The notes below the pieces were generated by a model. That model ran no database searches and was not told where the DNA came from. It saw nothing but the letters and a program-made list of their open reading frames with translations. DNA of 33,502 nt from a virus, in the IMG/VR virus record IMGVR_UViG_3300042325_000039, positions 1-33,502 of that record; one strand, written 5' to 3'. The translations under genes were made by a program, and so were the position numbers. Shown here piece by piece: positions 6,727-14,490 of this stretch (the first letter of the stretch is position 1; the number at the start of each line of letters is the position of its first letter).

Positions 6727-7892
6727 TGCAGACAGTAGGCTTGAAGTTACATAACCCACACCCAGCGCAGAAGCAAGTACTTGACTGCGACAAAAGGTTT
6801 ATTGTAATGATGGCAGGTCGTAGATTTGGTAAGTCATTGATTAGCCAAACGATAAGCATAGAAACTGCGGTTAATAAAAAGCGAGTAGCTTACATAACAC
6901 CTACTTACCAATTAGGCAAGATATTTTTTAAAGAGATAGTAGACCTATTGCCATTGGAGATATACTCTAAGAACGAAAGCGACCTGGTTATTACATTCAT
7001 AACGGGTGGGAGTATACGTTTCTTTACGGGCGAAAGGTTAGACAATCTGCGTGGTTTAAAGTTTCACTTAGCAGTAATAGACGAAGCTTCTTTTATACCT
7101 AACCTTGAAGACGGCTGGCTAAACTCGATAAGACCTACTTTAACTGACTACAAGGGTAAAGCTATATTCTTAAGCACCCCTAAAGGTAAAAACTACTTCT
7201 TTAGTTTGTTTAGCAAAGCAGAACCTGATTGGCAAAGCTTTAAGTTCACTACATACGATAACCCTTACATTGACCCCAACGAAATAGACGATGCCCGAAA
7301 GCAATTACCTGAGGTTGTATTTGAGCAGGAGTATATGGCAAACCCGGCTGAGAACGCAGCAAACCCTTTTGGAAGCCAACATATACGCAAGTGCTTACAC
7401 CCAGTAACAACAATGCCTGTTGTAGCTTATGGGATTGACCTTGCTAAGTCAGTCGATTGGACAGTTATCGTAGGCTTAGACGAAGATGGAAACGTGGCTT
7501 ATTTTGACCGCTTTCAAATGGATTGGCATAATACCAAGCAAACTATCCTTAGGCTGCCTAAATGCCCTATCCTTGTCGATAGTACGGGGGTTGGAGACCC
7601 TATTCTCGAGGACTTACAAAGAGAAGGAGTAATGATACAAGGCTTAAAGTTTACAAGTTCAAGTAAGCAGCAACTAATGGAAGGGCTACAGGCTGCCATA
7701 CATCAAGGGAAAATAGGCTATCCTGAGGGGATAATCAGCCAGGAGTTAGAAGTATTTGAGTATCAATACACGGCAACCGGGGTAAAGTACTCAGCACCTT
7801 CAGGCTTTCACGATGATGCCGTGATGGCTTTGGCTTTGGCTTGGCAAAACTTCAGCCTTAAGCGTGGCACTGGTAGATACGCCTTCCTATAA
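6726..7892 (+). CDS. terL: Terminase large subunit (ATPase and nuclease)
   Basis: A 388-residue packaging motor protein. The ATPase domain carries Walker A AGRRFGKS (30-37), Walker B HLAVIDE (114-120) with catalytic Glu120, and the coupling motif FLSTPKG (148-154). The RNase H-like nuclease domain shows YGIDLAKSVDWT (Asp238), ILVDSTGVGD (Asp285) and FHDDAVMALALA (Asp363, Asp364), the three acidic sites. All motifs are intact, so it should both translocate and cut DNA. It is somewhat shorter than lambda- or T4-type subunits but normal for compact Bacteroidota siphoviruses. It ends an operon; the next promoter follows at 7951. Confidence 0.95.
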   Translation: MQTVGLKLHNPHPAQKQVLDCDKRFIVMMAGRRFGKSLISQTISIETAVNKKRVAYITPTYQLGKIFFKEIVDLLPLEIYSKNESDLVITFITGGSIRFFTGERLDNLRGLKFHLAVIDEASFIPNLEDGWLNSIRPTLTDYKGKAIFLSTPKGKNYFFSLFSKAEPDWQSFKFTTYDNPYIDPNEIDDARKQLPEVVFEQEYMANPAENAANPFGSQHIRKCLHPVTTMPVVAYGIDLAKSVDWTVIVGLDEDGNVAYFDRFQMDWHNTKQTILRLPKCPILVDSTGVGDPILEDLQREGVMIQGLKFTSSSKQQLMEGLQAAIHQGKIGYPEGIISQELEVFEYQYTATGVKYSAPSGFHDDAVMALALAWQNFSLKRGTGRYAFL

Positions 7893-7950
7893 TTTACCGC
7901 TTATCCTTGATATTTGCCGTTCATCACAATTTTTAAAAAAAGTTTGCCCA

Positions 7951-7993
7951 TTTGATTGTTGAATGTGTAAAGGTTGTATATTTGATATATCAA
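7951..7993 (+). promoter_or_regulatory. Promoter with palindrome over the -7 element
   Basis: TTTG at 7951-7954 (or TTG at 7956-7958, spacer 18) precedes TATATTTG at 7977-7984. The perfect 12-base palindrome TTGATATATCAA at 7982-7993 starts inside the -7 element and covers the expected start site, a classic place for an operator. It drives the microprotein block starting at 8015. The 122-base gap after the terminase gene otherwise shows no strong terminator. Confidence 0.65.
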
Positions 7994-8014
7994 TTAACCA
8001 CAAATACAAACACA

Positions 8015-8101
8015 ATGAAAAAAGAAACCGCACAATTATTAGCCGTATTTTTAGTAGCTTGTTACCTTATTGGACAATTACAAGACATCTACTCAAAATG
8101 A
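8015..8101 (+). CDS. 28-residue membrane microprotein
   Basis: The first open frame after the 7951 promoter. It encodes MKKETAQLLAVFLVACYLIG and QLQDIYSK: a short Lys/Glu start, one hydrophobic segment of about 13 residues and a polar tail. It ends at TGA 8099-8101, overlapping the next start by ATGA, the operon's usual coupling. The 30-base distance from the -7 element and an A-rich leader support the start. Function unknown. Confidence 0.5.
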   Translation: MKKETAQLLAVFLVACYLIGQLQDIYSK

Positions 8102-8223
8102 TTTACGCTATTTGCCTTCTGCTAATTGCAACAGGCTTTGCAATGGCAGCTTTAACCGACTATATAATCAAACACTATGACAAAAAGCACAAAAGAATAC
8201 ATAGACAAATATTACGCAAGTGA
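8098..8223 (+). CDS. 41-residue single-pass membrane microprotein
   Basis: Starts at the ATG overlapping the upstream stop (ATGA). Residues 2-20 are hydrophobic (IYAICLLLIATGFAMAAL) and the C-terminal half is strongly basic (KHYDKKHKRIHRQILRK), so an N-out, C-in single-pass protein is expected. A frame open from 7963 gives a longer product, but it would run through the promoter and replace the better-coupled start. It overlaps the next gene by 47 bases. Confidence 0.5.
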   Translation: MIYAICLLLIATGFAMAALTDYIIKHYDKKHKRIHRQILRK

Positions 8224-8389
8224 GCCTATTAGCATTATGATGTCTAACATTGATGCGACTTACTTAGAGATACTTACCTACTGCAACGAGCAGGGATATG
8301 AACCTGCAAAGCGTAGATTAAGAAGACCAGAACATAAGTCACAAATTGGCTTTTTTGACATTGAGAATTACAAACCCGAAACGATATGA
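8177..8389 (+). CDS. Hypothetical small phage protein
   Basis: A 70-residue soluble protein. It begins MTKSTKEYIDKYYASEP, has a helical middle (NIDATYLEILTYCNEQGYEP) and a basic patch KRRLRRPEHKS, then an aromatic end. It overlaps the previous gene by 47 bases and the next by ATGA. I do not recognise it. The basic patch could bind nucleic acid, but this is only a guess. Confidence 0.55.
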   Translation: MTKSTKEYIDKYYASEPISIMMSNIDATYLEILTYCNEQGYEPAKRRLRRPEHKSQIGFFDIENYKPETI

Positions 8390-8676
8390 AAACCGCAATG
8401 CAAGAATTAATCTTTCACATAGCATATATGGAAAGAAGAAAGTATCAAGATGAGCAAACACAGATACTTGGAGGTATGAATGATTGTATTATGTATGATG
8501 CCATCGTTATTCAAAATAGAGTCATTGAAGAATTAACTAAAGAGTATTCTGAATATCTTGAAAAAGAAAAAGAGCAGATAGAAATTGCCTTTGATTTAGG
8601 TAGAGATGAAGTTACATCTGTATTTATAATAGACGGAGAAGATTATTACAATAAAAAATTTAACCAAAGTAAATAA
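8386..8676 (+). CDS. MKTAMQELI-family phage protein, copy 1
   Basis: A 96-residue helical protein starting at an ATGA overlap. It has the family marks: MKTAMQELI at the N-terminus, YLEKEKEQIEIAFDLGRDE in the middle and GEDYYNKKFNQ at the end. The 93-residue protein at 31801-32082 has the same start, the same LEKEKEQI block and GEEYYNQTYNQ, so the two are paralogues about 23 kb apart with different central parts. The family is common in Bacteroidota phages and has no known function. This copy sits in the block before the tail genes; the other lies next to the ERF gene. Confidence 0.7.
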   Translation: MKTAMQELIFHIAYMERRKYQDEQTQILGGMNDCIMYDAIVIQNRVIEELTKEYSEYLEKEKEQIEIAFDLGRDEVTSVFIIDGEDYYNKKFNQSK

Positions 8677-8680
8677 ACCT

Positions 8681-8959
8681 GTGAGATACCATAGATTAAA
8701 AACATTAGCTCCATATTGGGAAAGAGTACAATCGGGAGAAAAGACATTTGAGATAAGGGAAAATGATAGAGATTTTCAAGTTGGAGATATAGTTGAATTA
8801 GAATATTATGACCCAAAAGAACCAGTAGTACAATTAGCATACAACTATAAACCTCCAATGATAATTACAACTGAAATTAAATATATTTTTAATGGAGGTA
8901 AATTCGGATTAGATGCTGATTATTGTGTAATGGCAATTGAAATTATTAACCAAAACTAA
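8681..8959 (+). CDS. DUF3850/ASCH-like (PUA fold) protein
   Basis: A 92-residue protein with RYHRLKTLAPYWERVQSG, KTFEIRENDRDFQVGDIVEL and a C-terminal YCVMAIEII. This is the layout of DUF3850, a PUA/ASCH-type beta-barrel: the Lys-Thr-Phe-Glu-Ile-Arg strand is the signature. ASCH-like domains bind RNA or modified nucleotides, and phages carry them near RNA- or nucleotide-related genes. The start is GTG at 8681, 4 bases after the upstream stop; there is no better ATG. Role not established. Confidence 0.72.
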   Translation: MRYHRLKTLAPYWERVQSGEKTFEIRENDRDFQVGDIVELEYYDPKEPVVQLAYNYKPPMIITTEIKYIFNGGKFGLDADYCVMAIEIINQN

Positions 8960-8963
8960 ACAA

Positions 8964-9428
8964 ATGGAACTACAACAAATCTTCGAAACAACAAAAGAAC
9001 AACGAGTAGAGTTTACCCACCAATTAATTGAACGATTAAACGCAGGGGAGCTTGACCCGTTAAAAACACATCTCCAGGTTAAAGCCTTAGAGGATATGCT
9101 TGAAACACTAAAGGCAAATAAGGACTACAAAGATGCCGTATTACAAGCAGCCGTTCTTAATGGCAAGGACTTTGAATATATGAGTGCCAAGTTTAACATT
9201 AGAGAAGTAGGGGTTAAATACGATTATACCAAATGCGAAAGTCCTGCATACGAGGAAATATTAAACGAATACAATAGCGCAGCTAAAGCCAAAAAGGATA
9301 TGGAAGATTTCCTTAAAAAAGTGCCACATCAAGGTCTTGATATTATCAACGGAGTTACTGGCGAGGTTACGAAAGTTTACCCACCTGCTAAGAGTAGCAC
9401 AACAAGTGTAGCCGTATCATTAAAGTAA
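8964..9428 (+). CDS. Conserved phage protein, coiled-coil
   Basis: A 154-residue protein starting at the ATG at 8964, 4 bases after the upstream stop; an in-frame ATG at 8937 lies inside the previous gene. It has an amphipathic N-terminal half (FETTKEQRVEFTHQLIERLN, then LQVKALEDMLETLKANKDYK), a middle CESPAYEEILNEYNSAAKAK and a Ser/Thr-rich tail. It looks like a soluble, possibly scaffold- or DNA-metabolism-linked protein. No catalytic motif was seen and I do not assign a function. Confidence 0.6.
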   Translation: MELQQIFETTKEQRVEFTHQLIERLNAGELDPLKTHLQVKALEDMLETLKANKDYKDAVLQAAVLNGKDFEYMSAKFNIREVGVKYDYTKCESPAYEEILNEYNSAAKAKKDMEDFLKKVPHQGLDIINGVTGEVTKVYPPAKSSTTSVAVSLK

Positions 9429-9436
9429 TAAAAATA

Positions 9437-9529
9437 TTGTACTTCTTTGCAATTTGCTTACCTTTGGCAGCGTTATGCTACATCGGTGGGCATCTTGCTT
9501 ATGAGATAACTTTAAAACTAAAGAAATGA
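9437..9529 (+). CDS. Possible 30-residue membrane microprotein (TTG start)
   Basis: An open frame from a TTG at 9437 to TGA 9527-9529 with the sequence (M)YFFAICLPLAALCYIGGHLA and then YEITLKLKK: one hydrophobic segment and a basic end. It overlaps the next ATG by ATGA, as the genes after it do. There is no ATG start, so it may be non-coding spacer; the coupling is the only support. Confidence 0.3.
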   Translation: MYFFAICLPLAALCYIGGHLAYEITLKLKK

Positions 9530-9606
9530 TTTTATTACCAGTCGCAATAGTGATAGTAGTATTTGCTATTTTAGAAATTCGTGATATGTATAACCAAACA
9601 AAATGA
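9526..9606 (+). CDS. 26-residue membrane microprotein
   Basis: ATG at 9526, stop TGA 9604-9606. The product is MILLPVAIVIVVFAILEIRD then MYNQTK, a single hydrophobic helix with a charged end. It is coupled by ATGA overlaps on both sides and so belongs to a chain of tiny membrane proteins. The size and composition are like holin-like or antiholin-like peptides, but the lysis genes lie 18 kb away. Function unknown. Confidence 0.5.
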   Translation: MILLPVAIVIVVFAILEIRDMYNQTK

Positions 9607-9719
9607 TAGTAGCAATAATATGTTCTTTAATCTCAGCAACCCTTATATCAATAGTATGGGTGCGATTAATAGACCAAAGCAATAAGATACTTGAACAAGA
9701 CAAAAAAGAAAACAAATGA
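9603..9719 (+). CDS. 38-residue membrane microprotein with charged tail
   Basis: ATG at 9603 (ATGA overlap) to TGA 9717-9719, which overlaps the tail-chaperone start by ATGA. The product has a hydrophobic segment MIVAIICSLISATLISIVWV and a charged tail LIDQSNKILEQDKKENK that could form a short coiled coil. It therefore resembles a small single-pass protein with a cytoplasmic tail. It is likely translated with the chaperone gene. Confidence 0.5.
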   Translation: MIVAIICSLISATLISIVWVRLIDQSNKILEQDKKENK

Positions 9720-10408
9720 CTTGGAACGAATTAACCATTTGGCAGTACCAACAAATCTACCCAATAGTTACTAAGCCTGAAAAGGATTGGACTAACTTAG
9801 ACGTGGAAAGTAAGTTAGTAGGTATTGTTTACAACCTAACTGACACGCAGGTAGATAGCCTAACTATTCAGCAATTCAATAATCTAAAGGCAACCCTTAG
9901 CTTTTTAAATGACAAGATAGAAGGTAAGCCTGTTAAGTACACCAAAGCAAACGGCAAACGCTACCGCTTTGTTTATGACGTGCAACAAATCAAAGCTGCC
10001 AGATATATCGAGAGCAAGGTATTTAGCACCGACTTAATTACAAACCTTCACAAGTTAGCAGCCTCTATGGTAGTGCCTCAAAAGAAAACTTGGTACGGCA
10101 AATGGGTAGATGACACCTACGACGCAGCCAAGCATAGTGAATATGCAGCCGACCTACAAGCCTCGAACTTTGTACACATTTATCATTCGGTTGTTTTTTT
10201 TTATCAAGTATACAGAAACTGGATAGAAGTTTCTCGGGGTTATTTGATACAGGAAATGATGTCGAAGGGGATGACACCCGAAGCAGCACAAGGGGCGGTT
10301 CAAATTTTATGCAGCACTTTGGATGGCAATATTGCGCCAAATCTGTTGCCGACCACGAAAATATTACAGTTGACCAAAGCTATGAACTTGCAACAATCCA
10401 GTTCTTAA
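9716..10408 (+). CDS. Tail assembly chaperone, short form (G-like)
   Basis: A 230-residue protein in the zero frame. It begins MTWNELTIWQYQQIYPIV and continues with KLVGIVYNLTDTQVDSLT (early helices), KPVKYTKANGKRYRFVYDV and ARYIESKVFSTDLITNLHKL. This layout matches Bacteroidota phage proteins taken as tail assembly chaperones. Residues 159-161 sit on the T9 run at 10194-10202. In the -1 frame the run joins an open frame to 10473 that ends in a very convincing protein tail (see next entries), so I predict two products, as with lambda G and GT. The G-type function is binding the tape measure during tail assembly. It is inferred; the gene order is unusual since tape measure and tube genes are distant. 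The final 68 residues of the zero frame use codons that look less native (TTG, CTG, CCG). Confidence 0.65.
   Translation: MTWNELTIWQYQQIYPIVTKPEKDWTNLDVESKLVGIVYNLTDTQVDSLTIQQFNNLKATLSFLNDKIEGKPVKYTKANGKRYRFVYDVQQIKAARYIESKVFSTDLITNLHKLAASMVVPQKKTWYGKWVDDTYDAAKHSEYAADLQASNFVHIYHSVVFFYQVYRNWIEVSRGYLIQEMMSKGMTPEAAQGAVQILCSTLDGNIAPNLLPTTKILQLTKAMNLQQSSS
10194..10202 (+). other. Slippery T9 run for -1 frameshift
   Basis: Nine consecutive T at 10194-10202 sit in the codons GTT TTT TTT TAT of the chaperone gene. A -1 slip on TTT-TTT leaves the tRNAs fully paired, and the new frame is open for 91 codons. No strong downstream stem was identified by eye. A sequencing or assembly error of the homopolymer length would look the same and must be excluded. 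Confidence 0.55.
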
Positions 10409-10473
10409 ATACGCTATCCTATCTAAAAGCTAAAGCCGATTACGATAAGGAGCAACATAGGAAACTTAAATAA
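10201..10473 (+). CDS. -1 frameshift extension of tail assembly chaperone (T-like)
   Basis: From base 10201 the -1 frame is open for 90 residues and ends at TAA 10471-10473. Joined to 162 zero-frame residues it gives a 252-residue product. The last 50 residues read GWQYCAKSVADHENITVDQS, then YELATIQFLNTLSYLKAKAD, a well-formed helical domain in native-looking codons. An internal ATG at 10309 could instead start a separate 54-residue protein. The overlap with the short form over about 200 bases is what a G/GT-type gene pair shows. Frameshifting is inferred, not shown. Confidence 0.6.
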   Translation, partial: LSSIQKLDRSFSGLFDTGNDVEGDDTRSSTRGGSNFMQHFGWQYCAKSVADHENITVDQSYELATIQFLNTLSYLKAKADYDKEQHRKLK

Positions 10474-10480
10474 TAGACAA

Positions 10481-10514
10481 GCCCTGCCAATTTTGGTGGG
10501 GTTAGTTATTTTTA
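10481..10514 (+). terminator. Rho-independent terminator after the chaperone gene
   Basis: CCCTGCC (10482-10488) pairs with GGTGGGG (10495-10501), with two GU pairs, followed by TTAGTTATTTTTA. The U-tract is interrupted, so efficiency may be partial. It lies between the chaperone stop (10473) and the GTG start at 10537. A TATATTTA sequence at 10524-10531 could be a weak -7 element, but no -33 element is well placed. Confidence 0.6.
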
Positions 10515-10536
10515 GCCGATAGGTATATTTATTTGC

Positions 10537-11217
10537 GTGAGTATAGCAAAAGCACAAATAAGGGAACTTCAGTCAAGCTTTATACAAAGCTTAGGCGATA
10601 CAGGGTTTGGCAAGGTCAACCCTAATGACCTACCTATATTGGAAAGGGTACTTGCAATCTATGGAGAAGCATTTAATAAAAGGGTTGCCCAAATATTAGA
10701 TGACGAAAAGATTACAAGTTCTGGTAAGTTAGCTAACCCTGCACAACCTATAATAACTAAATTTGGCACAGGCTATATTTTAAGTGTTGGTTATGAGCAA
10801 GGCAGCGAACAAGACAAGTACTTTAGATTTATCAATAAAGGGGTATTAGGTACAACAAATGAAAAGGCTGACCCAGATACACCTTATAAATTTGATAAGG
10901 CAAATAAAGCAGTTAATATAAGTGCCGTTCAAGAATGGCTAAGTTATAATAAGCTTAAGACAGTGGCAGTCAAGAAGTATAGTAAGCTTGGTGTGGAAAG
11001 CAAAGCTATTGAAAGCAAAAAGTCGTTAGCCTTTGTTATAGCAAGAAGCATACACAAAAAAGGTATTAGGTCTACTCACTACTTTGATAGAGCAATAGCG
11101 CAAATATTTAATAAAGATTTTATAGCAGATGTTGCACTGGCAATAGGCGGAGATGTGCAAATACAAATAAAGCAAACAGTAAACGAAATTAAGAATGGCA
11201 ATAACAATAACAAGTAG
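10537..11217 (+). CDS. Putative tail completion/neck protein
   Basis: A 226-residue soluble protein with a GTG start at 10537. KITSSGKLANPAQPIITKFG (residues 58-77), then YFRFINKGVLGTT and a basic HKKGIRSTHYFDRAIAQIF (174-192) are the pattern of the HK97 gp10/neck-like proteins of Bacteroidota phages, which close the tail or join it to the head. The C-terminus ends in an Asn-rich tail and overlaps the next gene by 23 bases. The family call is moderate, resting on motif layout and position among the tail genes. Confidence 0.5.
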   Translation: MSIAKAQIRELQSSFIQSLGDTGFGKVNPNDLPILERVLAIYGEAFNKRVAQILDDEKITSSGKLANPAQPIITKFGTGYILSVGYEQGSEQDKYFRFINKGVLGTTNEKADPDTPYKFDKANKAVNISAVQEWLSYNKLKTVAVKKYSKLGVESKAIESKKSLAFVIARSIHKKGIRSTHYFDRAIAQIFNKDFIADVALAIGGDVQIQIKQTVNEIKNGNNNNK

Positions 11218-12409
11218 CCCTGCACCCTATTCGTCGATGCACGATAATCTATGGTTTGTATCAAGTTCTACAAATAGTGGAACTACAAACTTCAAATTCG
11301 TGTATGATGTTTATATAAACGGAAGCCAAGTAATTAGGTCAAAGGTATTCCCTGCTCCAAGTGCAGAAGGAAGCTATGGGGTATTTAACGCATCTCCAAT
11401 GGTTCGCAGCTTTGTAACTAACTACTTTGAGCCTTCAGGTAATTCAATACTTGTAGCTTCAAACGATAAGATTAAAGTCGATTACGATATTAGAATAGGA
11501 GAAGAAGTGAGCGGTGTAACCACAACCAACTTAGCATCTGGCAGCTACTCAGCTTATAACTTTGTACCGCCATTGTTTGCAGACGTGTTCTTGACAAAGA
11601 ATAACACACCATTAGTGCTATCGGACTACTACGACAATTTGCTTTTAGAAAACTTTACAGACGATTTCTTAACCGAGCGTGATACCGATAACATAACAAT
11701 CGAGTATGGCGATAACTTTTACATTACCTTTTTACGCATAGCAACGGGCGGTTATTCTGCTTGGGTTGAAGTATTAGGCGATGGCGATGTGGTTACTAAT
11801 ACAGTTAGCGGTAACATTACTTTAGGCGGACAATTCAATATGTTTAACCTACAAGCAGGGCATATAAACGACTGGGCTTCTGGCACGATTATAGACGAAG
11901 ACACTTACGGCTATAACTTCTATTTAAAAAGAGGCGCAGCACAAACAAGGGTAATTAAGATAAGACATAAGTGCTATCCTAAATACCAGCAATTTAACCT
12001 CGAGTTCTTAAATAGGCTTGGCGGTTGGGACACTAAAAAGTTCGCTTTAGTTAATAGAAGGTCAAGCGAATATCAAAGGGCATCTTATAGGCGAAGCGAT
12101 TGGCAGCTTGTAGGTGGGCAAATGACAAACATAGATGGATATAACAGATATAACGAAACGACTTTTAACTATGCTATTCAGCATAAGGATAAATATAAGC
12201 TTACTTCTGATTGGGTTAGCGAACAAGATTATAGTTGGTTGGCTCAGCTTGTATCTTCGCCTATTGTCTATATGGAAGTACTTGGTGCTTATTTTCCTGT
12301 TACGATAACAGTAACAAACTACGAGTATAAGTTAGAAAGTGCAGATAAACTATTTAACTTTGAAATTGAAGTAGAAGTAGGTAAGTATTTAACAAGCCAA
12401 TTTAGATAA
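11195..12409 (+). CDS. Distal tail/tail-tip structural protein
   Basis: A 404-residue beta-rich protein. MAITITSSPAPYSSMHDNLW (1-20) opens an immunoglobulin- or tail-tip-like N-terminal part, followed by SSTNSGTTNFKFVYDVYING. The C-terminal third (from about 290) has YQRASYRRSDWQLVGGQ and QDYSWLAQLVSSPIVYMEV, typical of distal-tail (Dit-like) proteins of Bacteroidota siphoviruses. It precedes the hub gene, which it touches by TAATG. No adhesin domain or enzyme motif was seen. I cannot say whether it is the ring protein or an upper hub protein. Confidence 0.55.
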   Translation: MAITITSSPAPYSSMHDNLWFVSSSTNSGTTNFKFVYDVYINGSQVIRSKVFPAPSAEGSYGVFNASPMVRSFVTNYFEPSGNSILVASNDKIKVDYDIRIGEEVSGVTTTNLASGSYSAYNFVPPLFADVFLTKNNTPLVLSDYYDNLLLENFTDDFLTERDTDNITIEYGDNFYITFLRIATGGYSAWVEVLGDGDVVTNTVSGNITLGGQFNMFNLQAGHINDWASGTIIDEDTYGYNFYLKRGAAQTRVIKIRHKCYPKYQQFNLEFLNRLGGWDTKKFALVNRRSSEYQRASYRRSDWQLVGGQMTNIDGYNRYNETTFNYAIQHKDKYKLTSDWVSEQDYSWLAQLVSSPIVYMEVLGAYFPVTITVTNYEYKLESADKLFNFEIEVEVGKYLTSQFR

Positions 12410-14490
12410 TGATTAGCACTGAAATATACATCGAGGAACAGAAGATAGATTTATTGCAAGATATATCTACCGAGTTTACTTACGCTATTGATGACGTGAG
12501 CGAGTTCGGTAGTCGCAATACTTCATTTAGTAAAACAATAAGCATACCGGGTACGGCTAACAATAACCTAATCTTTGGTTACATCTTCGAACTTAACAAC
12601 GCAAACGTTACAGTTAATTCACTGCCAAACGTAGGGTATAACTACAACGTAACTAAACAAGCTAACTGCAAAATCTTTATTGATAAGGTGCAAATATTCA
12701 AAGGCACTTTACGAATATTGGAAATAGTTATCGACAAAGAAACTATCGAATACCAGTGCAGTGTGTTTGGTGAGCTTGGCGGTTTTATTAATCAGTTAGG
12801 TAATAAGCGTTTAGAAGATTTAGATTTTAGCGCATACGACCATACTTATAGCGTGGCTAATATTAGTTCAAGTTGGGATAACCCAGGCGGTAGTGGTTAT
12901 TACTATCCGCTTATTGATTACGGGAATGTTAGCACGGGTGCAGGTGCAGGTGGCTTAGGTGGTTACGGAGTAGCTAAAAAGGACTTTCAGTATACAACAT
13001 TCAGACCTGCTTTGTACGTTAAGGAGTATATACAAAAGATATTTGAAGGTACGGACTATACATTTGATTGTTCGTTCTTTGATACACCTTTATTTAAAAG
13101 GCTTATCATACCTAACAACCAGACAAACATAACTGCGTTAAATAATACGAGTATGAGCGCAACTGCTATTAATAGAGATATGCTATTAACAAGCGACCCT
13201 TACGTTCAATATACTTTAGTGACTGCTGGTAGCTTTACACTTGACGGAACGAATACTTTGTTTACTTATAGCGGTGCAACGCTTACAACTAATATACAAA
13301 TAACCTTAACAGGATTTGTAAATTACTTTGACGCAGCACAACCTACATACACTGTAATACTTAGAAAAAACGGGGTGCAGATTGGCTCACAAGATTTCGA
13401 CGCAAGTGTTACAAGAATGCTTAACTGCAACTTTACTGCCACTGGTGTGACGTTTAATGCAACTGACACTATGCAAGTAGAAATACTTGGTACGTTGATG
13501 AGCATTGAAATATTTACAGGTAACGTAGGAGTAACTACAAGCACACCTACACAAGTACAAATTAACTTAGGTGAAACTATTAAGGTAAGTCAAACAATAC
13601 CAAAAGGTATATTTCAAAGGGACTTTTTTTTAAGCATTGTAAAGATGTTTAACCTTTACGTTTATGAGAATAAGTTTAACGACAAAGAACTTGTTATTAG
13701 TCCGTATGTGGTTTTTTATCCTGAGAAGTCAGATAGCGCAGAAGATTGGACTAACAAAATAGACAGGGCAAAGCCTATCAGTATTAAGCCAATGAGTGAA
13801 GTGAATGCTCGATACTATAACTACAAGTTTAAGCAAGACAACGACTTCTATAACGAAAACTATCGCAAGAAGTACACCGAAGGTTATGGCGATTTTATCT
13901 ACGATACTGAGTTTGATTTCGTGAAGGAGACAGACGTTTTAGAAGTTATATTTGCTGCTTCTGTATTATACCAAGCAACAGGACAAGACAAAGTGTTCCC
14001 TGCTATCTATAAGAAGTCAAATACAAATAGTGCCGAGGATAGAATGGATAGTATTATACGCATAATGCAAACCAAAAAGATTACAGGTGTTGCAAGTTGG
14101 AATATAATGAATACAAGTACTGTCTTAGGTAGTTATACAAGCTATGGTTACGCAGGTCATTTAAACGACCCTAATAACTCTACAAGCGATATTAACTTTG
14201 GTGCGCCTAAAGAAATACAATTTAGCCCTGCTAACTTTACGGAGTTTAATGTATTTAATGATTTCCATAGCCCGTACCTTGCAGAGATAACAAACAAAGA
14301 TAGTAAGCTATTAAGCTGCTTTGGTTTACTTGATATAGTAGACATATTCAATTTAGATTTCAGCAAGTATGTATATATAGACGGGGTATTGTTTAGGCTT
14401 AACAAAGTCGAAAACTTTAACCCAATGGAATATAATACAACTAAGCTATCGTTTTTAAAAGTAATTAACACAAAATATCCAGTAATATAA
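12409..14490 (+). CDS. Tail hub/Tal-like tail protein
   Basis: A 693-residue protein that starts ISTEIYIEEQKIDLLQDIS, then DVSEFGSRNTSFSKTISIPG, the opening of baseplate-hub proteins (gp27-like fold) in this phage type. The middle (about 170-400) is Thr/Asn-rich and beta-strand-like, as in a carbohydrate-facing insert; the C-terminal part returns to hub-like segments. No lysozyme or peptidase motif is visible. It is coupled by one-base overlaps to the genes on both sides and precedes the tape measure gene. The hub assignment is inferred from order and composition. Confidence 0.55.
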   Translation: MISTEIYIEEQKIDLLQDISTEFTYAIDDVSEFGSRNTSFSKTISIPGTANNNLIFGYIFELNNANVTVNSLPNVGYNYNVTKQANCKIFIDKVQIFKGTLRILEIVIDKETIEYQCSVFGELGGFINQLGNKRLEDLDFSAYDHTYSVANISSSWDNPGGSGYYYPLIDYGNVSTGAGAGGLGGYGVAKKDFQYTTFRPALYVKEYIQKIFEGTDYTFDCSFFDTPLFKRLIIPNNQTNITALNNTSMSATAINRDMLLTSDPYVQYTLVTAGSFTLDGTNTLFTYSGATLTTNIQITLTGFVNYFDAAQPTYTVILRKNGVQIGSQDFDASVTRMLNCNFTATGVTFNATDTMQVEILGTLMSIEIFTGNVGVTTSTPTQVQINLGETIKVSQTIPKGIFQRDFFLSIVKMFNLYVYENKFNDKELVISPYVVFYPEKSDSAEDWTNKIDRAKPISIKPMSEVNARYYNYKFKQDNDFYNENYRKKYTEGYGDFIYDTEFDFVKETDVLEVIFAASVLYQATGQDKVFPAIYKKSNTNSAEDRMDSIIRIMQTKKITGVASWNIMNTSTVLGSYTSYGYAGHLNDPNNSTSDINFGAPKEIQFSPANFTEFNVFNDFHSPYLAEITNKDSKLLSCFGLLDIVDIFNLDFSKYVYIDGVLFRLNKVENFNPMEYNTTKLSFLKVINTKYPVI

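Noticed and set aside
7963-8097. Long frame from 7963 into the 41-residue microprotein
   Set aside because: The first bases lie within the promoter and its palindrome; the coupled ATG at 8098 is preferred.
10309-10473. Independent 54-residue gene starting at ATG 10309
   Set aside because: Possible, but the same frame is open back to the T9 run, and the frameshift model explains more; kept as an alternative.
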